Source: Salinibaculum sp. SYNS191
GTDB lineage: Archaea; Halobacteriota; Halobacteria; Halobacteriales; Haloarculaceae
DNA length: 64,000 nt
NCBI RefSeq assembly: GCF_037338445.1
Contig: NZ_CP147838.1
Coordinates: 868,001 to 932,000 of the forward strand
Direction: 5' to 3'
Part shown: one piece after another, positions 1 through 8,171 of the stretch
How positions within the stretch are numbered: position 1 is the first letter of the stretch
How the letters are laid out: every line of letters starts with the position of its first letter
Made by a program: the position numbers and the translations under genes
Notes under the pieces: generated by a model
What the model saw: only the letters and a program-made list of their open reading frames with translations
The model's database searches: none
What the model was told of the DNA's origin: nothing

Positions 1-2
1 TC

Positions 3-1253
3 GACGACGCCGAGGATGAGGATGCTACGCACTCGTACCACATGGGCGAGGACGAATTGCTGAGCAACATCGCCGAGTCGCTGATGCTGCTGGCCGCGGA
101 GGGCCTGCTCCGGGACTCTGGGGCAGAGACGAACATCGACATGCGGGAGATCATCGCCGACAACGAGAGTGTGGCCGTCCTCAACGCGAACTTCGTCACG
201 GACTCGCTGAAGTACCTGCTCACGGACCTCTGGCTCCAACTCATCTACCGCGCTCGCGACCAGGACCCACGACTCCCACGAGTAGCCCTGGAAATCCGCG
301 AGTTGAAGGACCTCGCGCCGTCGAAACTTGGCGACAGTGCGCACTCCCACATCGTCAAGAGCCTCCAGCAGACGTTCTTCTTCCTCTCGTCACAGGGTGG
401 CAGCCGTCGCATCCTCATCGCCGGCTCGACGCAGAAACTCAACGACGTCTACAAGCCGGTCCGTGGGAACATGCCGATCAAGATACTGCTGCAGCTGGGG
501 CCGGAGAAGATCACGGCACTTGAGAACGCCGGCTACAACCTGAGTCCGCGGCAGAAGAACCAACTGAAGGACTATCCGACGGGCTGGGGGATGATCTACA
601 ACCTCGGATCCTGGAAGTGGCCGATTCAGTGGGCCGGCGCGCACTGTGGCCTCGGGATGGGCGACATCCCGTGGCGCGACCGGTACGGACGAGCGGCGGG
701 CTTCCGCGTGGCGACGCGCTCGACACGGGAGCGGCCGTGGTACGATGTCTCCGGGACGAAGGTCACGGACCGGTCGCCAGATGCCGGCGAGTGGTATCTC
801 ACGACTGACGACGTCGAGGAGGCTGGTGGTTTCGAGGCAGCAGTCGAGCAACGTCGCGAAAACCAGGTCACGAGCACGCTGCTACTCGAATCTGTTGACA
901 TCGACACTGACCGGAAGCTCGAACTGCTCTCGCAACAGGACGCACGGGAGCGTCTGCTGCAGCGGATCCGTGACCAACACGAGTTTCCGCAGGAACTGGA
1001 GACCTGGCTCGACTATGATTTAGGCCGGATCGACGAACTTCTCAACGTTCTCCGGGCGATTCGGGATGGTACGCACACGAGTTACGCTGAAATTGGTGAC
1101 GAGTGCGGCAAGAGCGGGTCGACCGTCGGGAATTACTTCAGCCGTGGCGAACAGCCGCTCCAGGGAATCGCTGCAAAGCGTGGCGACATCTATCAACTGA
1201 CGAACGCTGGGAAGAGAGCATTGAGTTTCCCGTGGCGTGACTATCTCGACTGA
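3..1253 (+). CDS. C-terminal part of a HerA/VirB4-like ATPase with a winged-helix tail (5' end outside the window)
   Basis: The frame is open back to the first bases, so the gene starts before the window; the first internal ATG is at 42. The visible part has a Walker-B-like strand ending in acidic residues (VALEIRELKDL), then a sensor-type motif (LIAGSTQK), the order seen in FtsK/HerA/VirB4 DNA-translocating ATPases. Walker A must lie upstream. The last ~80 residues (TSYAEIGDECGKSGSTVGNY) look like a winged helix. Such proteins pump DNA in conjugative or viral elements, which fits the integrase and mobile-type genes that follow. The family assignment is inferred from motifs only. Confidence 0.55.
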   Translation, partial: DDAEDEDATHSYHMGEDELLSNIAESLMLLAAEGLLRDSGAETNIDMREIIADNESVAVLNANFVTDSLKYLLTDLWLQLIYRARDQDPRLPRVALEIRELKDLAPSKLGDSAHSHIVKSLQQTFFFLSSQGGSRRILIAGSTQKLNDVYKPVRGNMPIKILLQLGPEKITALENAGYNLSPRQKNQLKDYPTGWGMIYNLGSWKWPIQWAGAHCGLGMGDIPWRDRYGRAAGFRVATRSTRERPWYDVSGTKVTDRSPDAGEWYLTTDDVEEAGGFEAAVEQRRENQVTSTLLLESVDIDTDRKLELLSQQDARERLLQRIRDQHEFPQELETWLDYDLGRIDELLNVLRAIRDGTHTSYAEIGDECGKSGSTVGNYFSRGEQPLQGIAAKRGDIYQLTNAGKRALSFPWRDYLD

Positions 1254-1655
1254 TGTTACTTTCCCCAGCCGACCACAGGCTTTCCCAACCGATGAGAGAG
1301 GGATAATCGAAAGAAGGGATTGGGTTGCTTATGCGCGTTCCCGCGTTCCCGTGGGTCCCGCCGTAGGGTATACAGTCTAAAGTTCGCGTGTGTATCGGGA
1401 GATCGGGGTGGACGGACTGGAAATACATGACAATATCCCGCTCAACAGTTCGAGAGGGGCGATTTTCGCCGGCTGAACCCGGATATAGCGGGGGGAAACC
1501 GGTCAATCATCGGGTTTCGACCTCGACGAGCTGGCAAACAGAGTCTGTCCACTGTTCTGAGGGATGAAATGGGAGTGTTGGCCACGCAATCTCCCCACGC
1601 GATACGAACCCCGGTGCCGTCTTGTTTGACAACCCAGATTGTCGACCAGGCGACG
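1254..1655. other. intergenic stretch, no gene recognised
   Basis: About 400 bases lie between two convergent genes. Reading frames here are short and lack haloarchaeal codon bias. I see no RNA gene, IS end or clear promoter. Confidence 0.5.
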
Positions 1656-2645
1656 TCAGGTCTCGCCACCGGATGGAGTGTGGAATTTCTGTCCTGGGGA
1701 GAACTGCGTGAGTTCGTCGATTCGGGCTTCGAGCGTTTCGATTTCCTCGCGCAGTTCGTCGGCTTCTGGGTCGTCGGTCGCAGCGAGTTGGTCCTTGAGT
1801 CCCTGGAGTCGGGTCTCTTTGCGGTCTTCGTCAACCTCGGCCTTGCGAACGTACTCGCTCTCGTCGATCTCGTAGACCTCCTCGGGCGAGAGTTCGGTCA
1901 CCTCGAGGGCCTCGTCGACTTTGTCGGCATCGACTGTGGTCACGCGCTCGCGGTCGATACCCGCTTCTTCGAGCGTTGCCAGCACGTCCGGATCGTCTTT
2001 GAGCGAGCGGTATTCCCGACTGGTCCGCTGGACGGAACCGAACTGACCGTGGACTGGCTGGTCGTGATGAACACGGTCCAGCAGGAGGTCCGCCACGTCT
2101 TTGCGCAGGTCGTCAGTGCCGCGCTGGACATCAGACAAAAGCGTGTAGAGATTAACCAGCGCTGGTGTCTCCATCGTTTCGAGGTCGTCGACGTCGTGGC
2201 GTTCCATCGCGTCGACGAGCAATAGCAGGTCCGCATAGACCGGGCGGTCGGGTTCTGCCCGTTCGTCACCTGCGGCTGTCTCCTCCTCGGCGGGGACCCG
2301 CTGAGAGCCGGTTGGCTTGTCACTCGCGCGAATCATGCCGGCCTGCGCGTCGATTTCGAACCGTGGATGGAGTGTCAGCACCGCCGCGTAGGGATCAGCG
2401 TCTGGCGGCAAGCGGTCGATATCGAACCCGCCAGGAGCGTCTTCGACGCGGCGGATCAGCGTCTCGAACTGGTCGCGCTGGAGGGGTTGGCTGTCCCCGC
2501 TTTCGGCATATTGGATGACGATCCGAGCGTCCTGGACGCTCGTAATGGTGAACTGCTTTCCAGAGAGTGGACTCAACAGGGTTGCGTCCCCATCAAGCTC
2601 GTCACATTCGTCGCGGAGATTTGCCCAGGTTCCGCCTACAGACAT
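1656..2645 (-). CDS. haloarchaeal protein of unknown function with a C-terminal coiled coil
   Basis: The product is 329 residues and strongly acidic. It starts MSVGGTWANLRDECDELDG. I do not recognise a catalytic domain. The N-terminal third looks like a small beta-rich domain, a linker around residues 105-130 is low complexity, and the last ~60 residues are a charged heptad-like helix (ETRLQGLKDQLAA, LREEIETLEARIDELTQ) likely to form a coiled coil. It converges on the ATPase gene and sits among mobile-element genes, so an accessory role in the element is plausible but unproven. Confidence 0.7.
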   Translation of the reverse strand: MSVGGTWANLRDECDELDGDATLLSPLSGKQFTITSVQDARIVIQYAESGDSQPLQRDQFETLIRRVEDAPGGFDIDRLPPDADPYAAVLTLHPRFEIDAQAGMIRASDKPTGSQRVPAEEETAAGDERAEPDRPVYADLLLLVDAMERHDVDDLETMETPALVNLYTLLSDVQRGTDDLRKDVADLLLDRVHHDQPVHGQFGSVQRTSREYRSLKDDPDVLATLEEAGIDRERVTTVDADKVDEALEVTELSPEEVYEIDESEYVRKAEVDEDRKETRLQGLKDQLAATDDPEADELREEIETLEARIDELTQFSPGQKFHTPSGGET

Positions 2646-2821
2646 GGCGGTGAGTAGGACTGGCCCCTACAAGGGTGCTTGGACACACTGCCCCACTAAA
2701 ATACCAAAATGGCTCGACAGTTCTTCCCGATGGGTTCTCCACATCGTCCGACCAGGCGGGATTACGACGCTATTGGGTCACGAACGAGCGCATCTGGTCG
2801 TACTCGTCTGAGGGGACCCTG

Positions 2822-3793
2822 TCAATCGAGCGTAATCACGGCCGTGCCGCGCTTGTGTCCAGTGTCGACGTATCGATGTGCCTCGACGATCTCCGCTATT
2901 GGGTACCGTCGCCCGATCACCGAGCGGATCTCCCCGGCGTCGAGGAGTTCTCTTAGCTCCTTGAGATATTTTCTCCGCACGCCCGCCGACTTCATCCCCG
3001 TGGCCGCGAAGACGGCCCGCCTGTCGCCGACCAGCCTCGTCCGGGCCATGTTGAAGAGGATTCGTCCCGACGGGACCGTCGTCACATACAGCCCGCCTGG
3101 GTTCAGCATGCCCTTGAACTGCGCGAACGACCCCTTGCCCACGGCGTCGAAGATGACATCGTACGTCTCGCCTGTTCCTGCGACGTCGGTGGTCGTGTAG
3201 TCGACGACCGCGTCGGCGCCGAGCGAGCGCACGAGGTCGACGTTCCTGGTGCTGCAGACGCCAGTGACCTCGGCGCCGATGTGAGCGGCGATCTGAACGG
3301 CGAACGTCCCGATGCCGCCCGAGGCGCCGTTGACGAGGATGGACTGGCCCGGCTGGAGGTCGGCCACGTCCTGGAGGAAAAGCATCGCCGTGAGGCCGTT
3401 GTCGGCGACCGCGGCGGCCTCGGCGTCGCTCACGCCCGGGGGCGTCAGTTCGAGCGTGCCGTCCTCGGGAACACAAACGTACTCGGCGTGCGCGCCCGAC
3501 TCGGGTGCGGTCGTCCCGAACACCCGGTCGCCGACGGTGAAGTGGGTGACGGCTTTGCCGACGGCCGCGATCTCCCCGGCGAACGCGTCGCCTGGGATTG
3601 ACGTAGGTCGTCGGAGGCCGCTGAAGAAGCGGACGGGGAACGGTCGTCCCTCGCGCATGGCCGAGTTGGCCGGTCCGACGGTGGACGCCCGGACACGAAT
3701 CAACACCTCGTCCGGCTCCGGGGTGGGTTTCGGCGCCGAGTAGAGTTGGAGGACCTCCGGGCCGCCGTACTCTTTGGCTGCGACGGCTTTCAT
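2822..3793 (-). CDS. zinc-independent medium-chain NAD(P)-dependent oxidoreductase (quinone-reductase-like)
   Basis: The 323-residue protein is a GroES-like fold followed by a Rossmann domain. The N-terminus MKAVAAKEYGGPEVL and the nucleotide-binding segment ILVNGASGGIGTFAVQIAA are typical of NADPH:quinone oxidoreductase-like MDR enzymes. The usual Cys/His zinc ligands are absent, so it should be a zinc-free reductase using NADPH. I start it at 3793 because homology begins with MKAV; an ATG at 3838 would add 15 residues. It stands alone among mobile genes and may be passenger metabolism. The substrate cannot be predicted. Confidence 0.85.
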   Translation of the reverse strand: MKAVAAKEYGGPEVLQLYSAPKPTPEPDEVLIRVRASTVGPANSAMREGRPFPVRFFSGLRRPTSIPGDAFAGEIAAVGKAVTHFTVGDRVFGTTAPESGAHAEYVCVPEDGTLELTPPGVSDAEAAAVADNGLTAMLFLQDVADLQPGQSILVNGASGGIGTFAVQIAAHIGAEVTGVCSTRNVDLVRSLGADAVVDYTTTDVAGTGETYDVIFDAVGKGSFAQFKGMLNPGGLYVTTVPSGRILFNMARTRLVGDRRAVFAATGMKSAGVRRKYLKELRELLDAGEIRSVIGRRYPIAEIVEAHRYVDTGHKRGTAVITLD

Positions 3794-4033
3794 TCTCGTG
3801 TCGGTCTTAGTCGTTCGTTCGGTGGCAATCGTCGGCATTTCGAAGAAGAAGTAGGGCAGCGAGTGTCGTAAGTTGAGTGCTCGGTTGGGGGCTGTACTGG
3901 GCAGGTCTGGTTCCGGTACGCTGCGTGCAGAGACAATGACCGAGACGCACGGTGTATCTCGCACAGCAGTTCTAACAGCGGCCGGACTCCTCGCGCTCGA
4001 ATCTATGGGTTCTGTTGCTAATCCCTACCAGTG

Positions 4034-4054
4034 CCGACTTCACGCACAAGTCGG
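4034..4054. repeat. 7-bp inverted repeat upstream of the integrase
   Basis: CCGACTT at 4034-4040 and AAGTCGG at 4048-4054 are perfect complements around a 7-nt loop. It lies in the 367-bp gap between the oxidoreductase and the integrase. It could be a terminator or a recombinase site. Nothing else in this gap looks coding. Confidence 0.4.
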
Positions 4055-4082
4055 AAACGAACCTGCGAAGCAGCCCATGTTT

Positions 4083-4100
4083 CCGGCGTGATCACGCCGG
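4083..4100. promoter_or_regulatory. 18-bp perfect palindrome just upstream of the integrase
   Basis: CCGGCGTGATCACGCCGG reads identically on both strands and ends 60 bp before the integrase ATG. A gapless palindrome of this length is typical of a dimeric operator or a recombinase core site. No second copy was noticed in the window. Confidence 0.45.
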
Positions 4101-4160
4101 ATACCCCGGCGTTTCGTATCGACCACTAGATACCAGGCGACGGAAAGGTAACAAAGCAAC

Positions 4161-4763
4161 ATGCGTCTGGAAGCGACCAGTGCCGACAACGAGGTCAAGG
4201 TCTGGCTGACCGACAGCGAGGTCGAGGACCTGCGACGAGCGACGGTCAGCTATCGCGACGACATCATCATCCAACTCGGCGCGTACGTCGGACTTCGCGC
4301 GTTCGAGATGCCGCAGGTCCGACCGGAGCACATCAAGACCACCGACAGCGGCCAGTACCGACTCCGGGTGCCACGCGGGAAGGACACGACCGGGAGCGGC
4401 GGCAAGCCCCGCGACGCCTATCTACCGGCCGACGTCGAGCGCGCACTACAGCAGTACCAGAACGCCGAGAACATCGCGCCACGAGACCCCTTTATCGATC
4501 TGTCCGAGCGGGGCGTCCGTGCCGCGGTGAAGCGGACGGCAGAGGCGGCTGCCGACGAGACAGGTGACCCAGACTTCGAGCACGTCTCCAGTCACGATCT
4601 CCGCCGGCGTTTCGCACAGCGCCTGCTGGTGGACGAGAACATGAACCCGCGAGTGGTCATGCAGGTCGGCGGCTGGGACTCGTTCGCGGCCATCGAGCCG
4701 TATCTGAACGCGCCCACGCCCGAGGTCGTCGACCAAGCGTTTGCTGAAGCTTCCGTCGATTGA
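4161..4763 (+). CDS. short tyrosine recombinase / phage-type integrase
   Basis: The 200-residue protein is essentially a catalytic domain. Visible residues are the first Arg (YVGLRAFEM), the beta-hairpin lysine region (PRGKDT), the HxxR box (SHDLRRRF), a Trp in place of the second His (VGGWDS) and the nucleophile Tyr (IEPYLN). It lacks the N-terminal SAM-like core-binding domain of full-length XerC/phage integrases; this short form is common in haloarchaeal mobile elements. It probably recombines the element with a chromosomal att site, the tRNA-Val at 30.9 kb being the best candidate, though the gene lies 26 kb from that tRNA. Confidence 0.88.
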   Translation: MRLEATSADNEVKVWLTDSEVEDLRRATVSYRDDIIIQLGAYVGLRAFEMPQVRPEHIKTTDSGQYRLRVPRGKDTTGSGGKPRDAYLPADVERALQQYQNAENIAPRDPFIDLSERGVRAAVKRTAEAAADETGDPDFEHVSSHDLRRRFAQRLLVDENMNPRVVMQVGGWDSFAAIEPYLNAPTPEVVDQAFAEASVD

Positions 4764-4892
4764 TTGGTGAGCGGATTACTCAAGTTTTCCAGATGCAGCT
4801 GAGATCCTCAAATTCATGCACTCAACACTGTATGTGTCTTCCCGAGATTTCACTTAGATTTCAAACAAAAATTTTGACGTGTATGTTTACAC

Positions 4893-5615
4893 CTACGACT
4901 GATCACACCCGGCGGTGTCGAGCGCATCGGTCCATGTGTCGAATCGCTTGTAGTAGGTACCCGGGCTAAACTCACCCATCTTTTTCATTTCAGTCGTTGT
5001 CGGGGGCTTCCCAAGTTCCTCTTCAAGGCGCTGCAATTCCCGCAGTAGTTCGTTGTCTGAGACTTTCTCCTGTGCTGTTCGTGGCTTCAGTCCCGCAGCC
5101 TCAAGCGCCTCGTTCCACGAACCAAATCGGTTCCGGTAGGTGACTACGTCGTACTCGGTATAATCAGACATCTCGCGACGGGTCGGAGACCGTCCTAGAT
5201 CATCCGCTGCATCACTGAGGTCGGCCAGCAAGGCCTCGCGTGACCGTTCATTACGATTTGGGTTCGGTTCGAGCCCTGCGGCTTCGATAGCCTGGTTCCA
5301 GGATTCGAATCTGTTTTTGTACGTTTCAATGCCGTGATGGCCGTGATTGTTCATATTCCGCTCCGAGGGAGTCTTGTCGAGGTCCTCCGCTAACCGCCGG
5401 ATTTCAGCGAGTAACGCATTATCTGGAATTCGAATGCCAGTCGGTTTGTCAATATTCGCGGCATCAAGCGCATTGGCCCATGAACCGAACTCGTCTCTGT
5501 AATCGAAGATAGCGTAAGTACTGTGTTTCTCTATTTCGTTGGGAAGTGGTCCTCTCCCGAGGTCGTCAGTCAAACTCTGTAAATCATGGAGCATCTGCTC
5601 CCGTTGAGATGACAT
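4893..5615 (-). CDS. protein of tandem homing-endonuclease-associated (HNH_repeat-type) modules
   Basis: The 240-residue product is about four copies of a ~58-residue unit. Each unit has a helix with L..L..L..DLG+.P, then a Thr/Glu-Met segment, then TYRNRFGSWNEALEAAGL-like ends (FGSWANALDAANI, FESWNQAIEAAGL, FGSWNEALEAAGL, FDTWTDALDTAG). This is the DNA-binding repeat found beside HNH homing endonucleases, but no HNH nuclease motif is present, so this protein probably binds DNA without cutting it. I start at ATG 5615; the upstream in-frame extension is low quality. The role is unknown. Confidence 0.8.
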   Translation of the reverse strand: MSSQREQMLHDLQSLTDDLGRGPLPNEIEKHSTYAIFDYRDEFGSWANALDAANIDKPTGIRIPDNALLAEIRRLAEDLDKTPSERNMNNHGHHGIETYKNRFESWNQAIEAAGLEPNPNRNERSREALLADLSDAADDLGRSPTRREMSDYTEYDVVTYRNRFGSWNEALEAAGLKPRTAQEKVSDNELLRELQRLEEELGKPPTTTEMKKMGEFSPGTYYKRFDTWTDALDTAGCDQS

Positions 5616-5850
5616 AGAGAAGTGTTCCCCTGTCACTGGTGTAATTACTACTGGTCGTTTGCCAGGAAGCGGTAAAATTCCCTTCTTCAAAGGAGCCATG
5701 ACTGGCTTCACGGGCGTGATGAACGGCTTCCAGGGGGAGCCTGAATCTGCTTCAAACGGTGGAATACCTCGCTCTTGGGCCTGAATACAATGAGGTAATG
5801 GAGTGATTGTCCTGCTAAGCGCGCTGCGGTAAGGCGCGCGGTGAACAACT

Positions 5851-6579
5851 ATGGAACGACGCAAATTCCTGATCGGAATGGGATCGCTCGCCGCTGGCGG
5901 GGCGGCTGCAATGGGTACCGGTGCGTTCACTACGATGAGCGCAGAGCGGAGTGCGAATATCAATGTCGTGAATGATTCATCCGGTCTTGTCAGTCTCATT
6001 CCGGATGGTGAACAGGTCTGGGAAGATAACGGCGAACTCTATATTAACACGAGTATTGGCGATGGCGATGCCGGGAACAATGAGGGGAGTTACGGTGTGA
6101 ACCAAGACTCCACATACCAATTCGGTGAAACTGAGGACGCAACGTGGGATATTGAAAAGTATCGTGGTGAAGGGGCGGGTGCAGCTGGTTACTTCGACGT
6201 TGACAGCAAAGACGATAGTTATGCTGAGTGGTATGGAACCCATTTCTCGGGCGAAACTGAAAAGGAAACTGCCCGCGCCTGGGGTTCTGCCAGTTCTCTT
6301 CCTTCCCTCCCTGGCGATGGCTCTAACACGGTGATTGAACCTTTCTTTACAGTGCAAAATAATGACTCGCAAGCCCACGATATCAGATTGACGTTTGACG
6401 ATGAGATCGTCGTGGCTCTTGGCGAGACTATGGACATAGACATAGACGACGGTAGCGACGAGTTGTATATCGAGTTCGAGGATGTCGGTGCCGGGGAGAT
6501 CGTTGCTGTCGCGCTCGTCGTCTTAGCGGGTGACAGTACGGTGGATGCGGAAGGAAGTATCACCGTGAGCGCCAACTAA
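5851..6579 (+). CDS. Tat-exported DUF1102-like haloarchaeal protein (first of a tandem pair)
   Basis: The 242-residue protein begins with a Tat-like signal (ERRKFLIGMGSLAAGGAAA), followed by GTGAFTTMSAERSANI, the signature start of the DUF1102 family. The mature part is acidic and beta-rich, as expected for a folded extracellular halophilic protein. It is followed 82 bp later by a paralogue on the same strand. Function is unknown; members are secreted and some are surface-associated. Confidence 0.82.
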   Translation: MERRKFLIGMGSLAAGGAAAMGTGAFTTMSAERSANINVVNDSSGLVSLIPDGEQVWEDNGELYINTSIGDGDAGNNEGSYGVNQDSTYQFGETEDATWDIEKYRGEGAGAAGYFDVDSKDDSYAEWYGTHFSGETEKETARAWGSASSLPSLPGDGSNTVIEPFFTVQNNDSQAHDIRLTFDDEIVVALGETMDIDIDDGSDELYIEFEDVGAGEIVAVALVVLAGDSTVDAEGSITVSAN

Positions 6580-6661
6580 AACAAAATCAGAACTTCAGGG
6601 AGAGACTGAGACGCTCGCGTTCGGTTAGTGACAGTTCCCTCTCCTGATATTACAAATACCA

Positions 6662-7363
6662 ATGACAAACAGACGAAAGTTCCTGATCGGAATCGGATCG
6701 CTCGCCGCGGGCGGGGCGGCTACAATAGGTACGGGGGCGTTTACGACGATGACTGCGGACCGTTCCGCGAACATGAATGTCGTGAATGATGCAAATGGCC
6801 TAATTACGCTTCAACCGGGAGCAAAAGCTGACGAACGTGTCTATTATGATTCTGGTAGCTTGGTGATTGATTTCACAAGTGATCATAATGACGATGGTGT
6901 CGTAGAGGGACAGGGGGTTAATGTTGATTCGCGGTACCAAGTTGGCTATTTCGGGAAATACGACTGGATGCCCCCAGAAGACAAAATCTACCCACCAGAA
7001 AGTGCGGGGTCTGGTGATCCTTACGAACTCCCGGCATTCTCTATTCTCAACCAGGACACTATTGCACATTCAATCACTATTGGGTATGATTTCACGAGTG
7101 ATCCTGGTGGCTCTGAGATTTTTATCATGGGATCGTCCAGATCAGCAGATGCCGTGGACTCCTCTTCGAACATCCCAAAACGCTCTGACTGGTTCCCCGG
7201 AGGAGACGGAGAATTAGTTTTCAAAGATTATGGAGACGATGGCCAACCAGGTGACATTCGATTAAAACCAGGTGGACGCATTGGAGTCTCCCTCTTCATA
7301 GACACAACAGGTGGTTCAACTGATGATGACCTCTCCGGAACACTAACAGTTTCCTCTGACTAA
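6662..7363 (+). CDS. Tat-exported DUF1102-like haloarchaeal protein (second of a tandem pair)
   Basis: The 233-residue protein has almost the same first 45 residues as its neighbour (NRRKFLIGIGSLAAGGAAT, then GTGAFTTMTADRSANMNVVND), but the mature part has diverged strongly. This indicates an old duplication with the signal and first strand conserved. Its composition is less GC-rich than the core genes. Function is unknown; probably exported folded and acting outside the membrane. Confidence 0.8.
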   Translation: MTNRRKFLIGIGSLAAGGAATIGTGAFTTMTADRSANMNVVNDANGLITLQPGAKADERVYYDSGSLVIDFTSDHNDDGVVEGQGVNVDSRYQVGYFGKYDWMPPEDKIYPPESAGSGDPYELPAFSILNQDTIAHSITIGYDFTSDPGGSEIFIMGSSRSADAVDSSSNIPKRSDWFPGGDGELVFKDYGDDGQPGDIRLKPGGRIGVSLFIDTTGGSTDDDLSGTLTVSSD

Positions 7364-7484
7364 TCTTACTTCCGCGATTGAATCTCAGCCAATCGCACAA
7401 TCATACCTCTTTAGTTAGGAGATGAACCGTATGACAGCAGCTGCTTAGGTGGCGGTTGCGCGTCCAAAGAAACGCTTCTCCAAA

Positions 7485-7518
7485 ATTGCACACACATCGA
7501 TAACGGAGTGTGTGCAAT
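7485..7518. promoter_or_regulatory. 11-bp perfect inverted repeat (TTGCACACAC type)
   Basis: ATTGCACACAC at 7485-7495 and GTGTGTGCAAT at 7508-7518 are exact complements around a 12-nt spacer. The half-site TGTGTGCAA recurs at 7635-7643, just before the small DNA-binding-like gene at 7652, and in degenerate form (GTGTGTGTAAA) before its broken paralogue at 23748. This fits an autoregulatory operator. A TATA-like TTTATATATAG lies at about 7582-7592. Confidence 0.45.
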
Positions 7519-7651
7519 CTCGATTCATTCGGATGCAATTCTCGAACGTTGACGAGGCGAATGCTGTTGTTGAGATGGCTCCTTTATATATAGATCTGTA
7601 GTCAGCCACTCGAAAAAACTAGGATGCTGGGGGGTGTGTGCAACAATACAG

Positions 7652-7930
7652 ATGCGACTCCGGATGAACGACGAGCGCGAGCGTCGGTACGAGGCACTCC
7701 TCGAGGCGACCGGTGAGAATACGAAGAGTAAAGCGCTCGATACGGCGGCCACCTACTACACCAGGATGGCGGGTGGGACCGATGCAGTGCCGACTGGGAA
7801 GATTAAGGATCTGATTGAGCTAGCCGAGGAGCAGGGCAGCGTCACGCCGGCGGAGATCGCTGATGTCCTCGACACTGATGAACTTCCTCTGCAGTTTGAG
7901 ACGGAGTGGTCCGTCGGCACTCAGAAGTAG
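7652..7930 (+). CDS. small ribbon-helix-helix-like haloarchaeal protein (intact copy)
   Basis: The 92-residue product starts MRLRMNDERERRYEALLEA and continues GENTKSKALDTAATYY, a strand-helix-helix pattern like ribbon-helix-helix DNA binders. The second half (GKIKDLIELAEEQGSVTPAEIADVLD) is helical and may be a HTH-like segment. I chose ATG 7652 because the frameshifted paralogue at 23748 begins at the same codon; a GTG at 7634 is possible. The motif CTGGGGGGTGTGTG is conserved upstream of both copies. Probable transcriptional regulator or antitoxin-like protein; no toxin partner is adjacent. Confidence 0.7.
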   Translation: MRLRMNDERERRYEALLEATGENTKSKALDTAATYYTRMAGGTDAVPTGKIKDLIELAEEQGSVTPAEIADVLDTDELPLQFETEWSVGTQK

Positions 7931-7932
7931 AT

Positions 7933-7984
7933 GGCCTTGTTGAGATCCTTCGAACGTGACAGGTTTCAGCGGACGTGCTGAATA
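7933..7984 (-). repeat. 52-bp dispersed repeat, copy B (inverted)
   Basis: On the minus strand this reads TATTCAGCACG, then CGCTGAAAC, and ends TCAACAAGGCC. It matches 23661-23712 in length and at most positions, and begins two bases after the stop of the 7652 gene. It looks like a MITE or an IS-end remnant. Confidence 0.55.
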
Positions 7985-8171
7985 CAGAGCGCAAATTCAG
8001 CACCGACTCTCCGGTAACCAAATACGGCAAGATGTGACCGAGATGACTGGGATAGTGTCTACTCATTCACGAAGTTTAGTCTATCGCGACCTATTGGCTG
8101 GTTATTTTTTGCGACCGATTTGGTATATAACGGCATAGTCAGCGACGGTGAACGGGTTAGGAAAAGGACGG

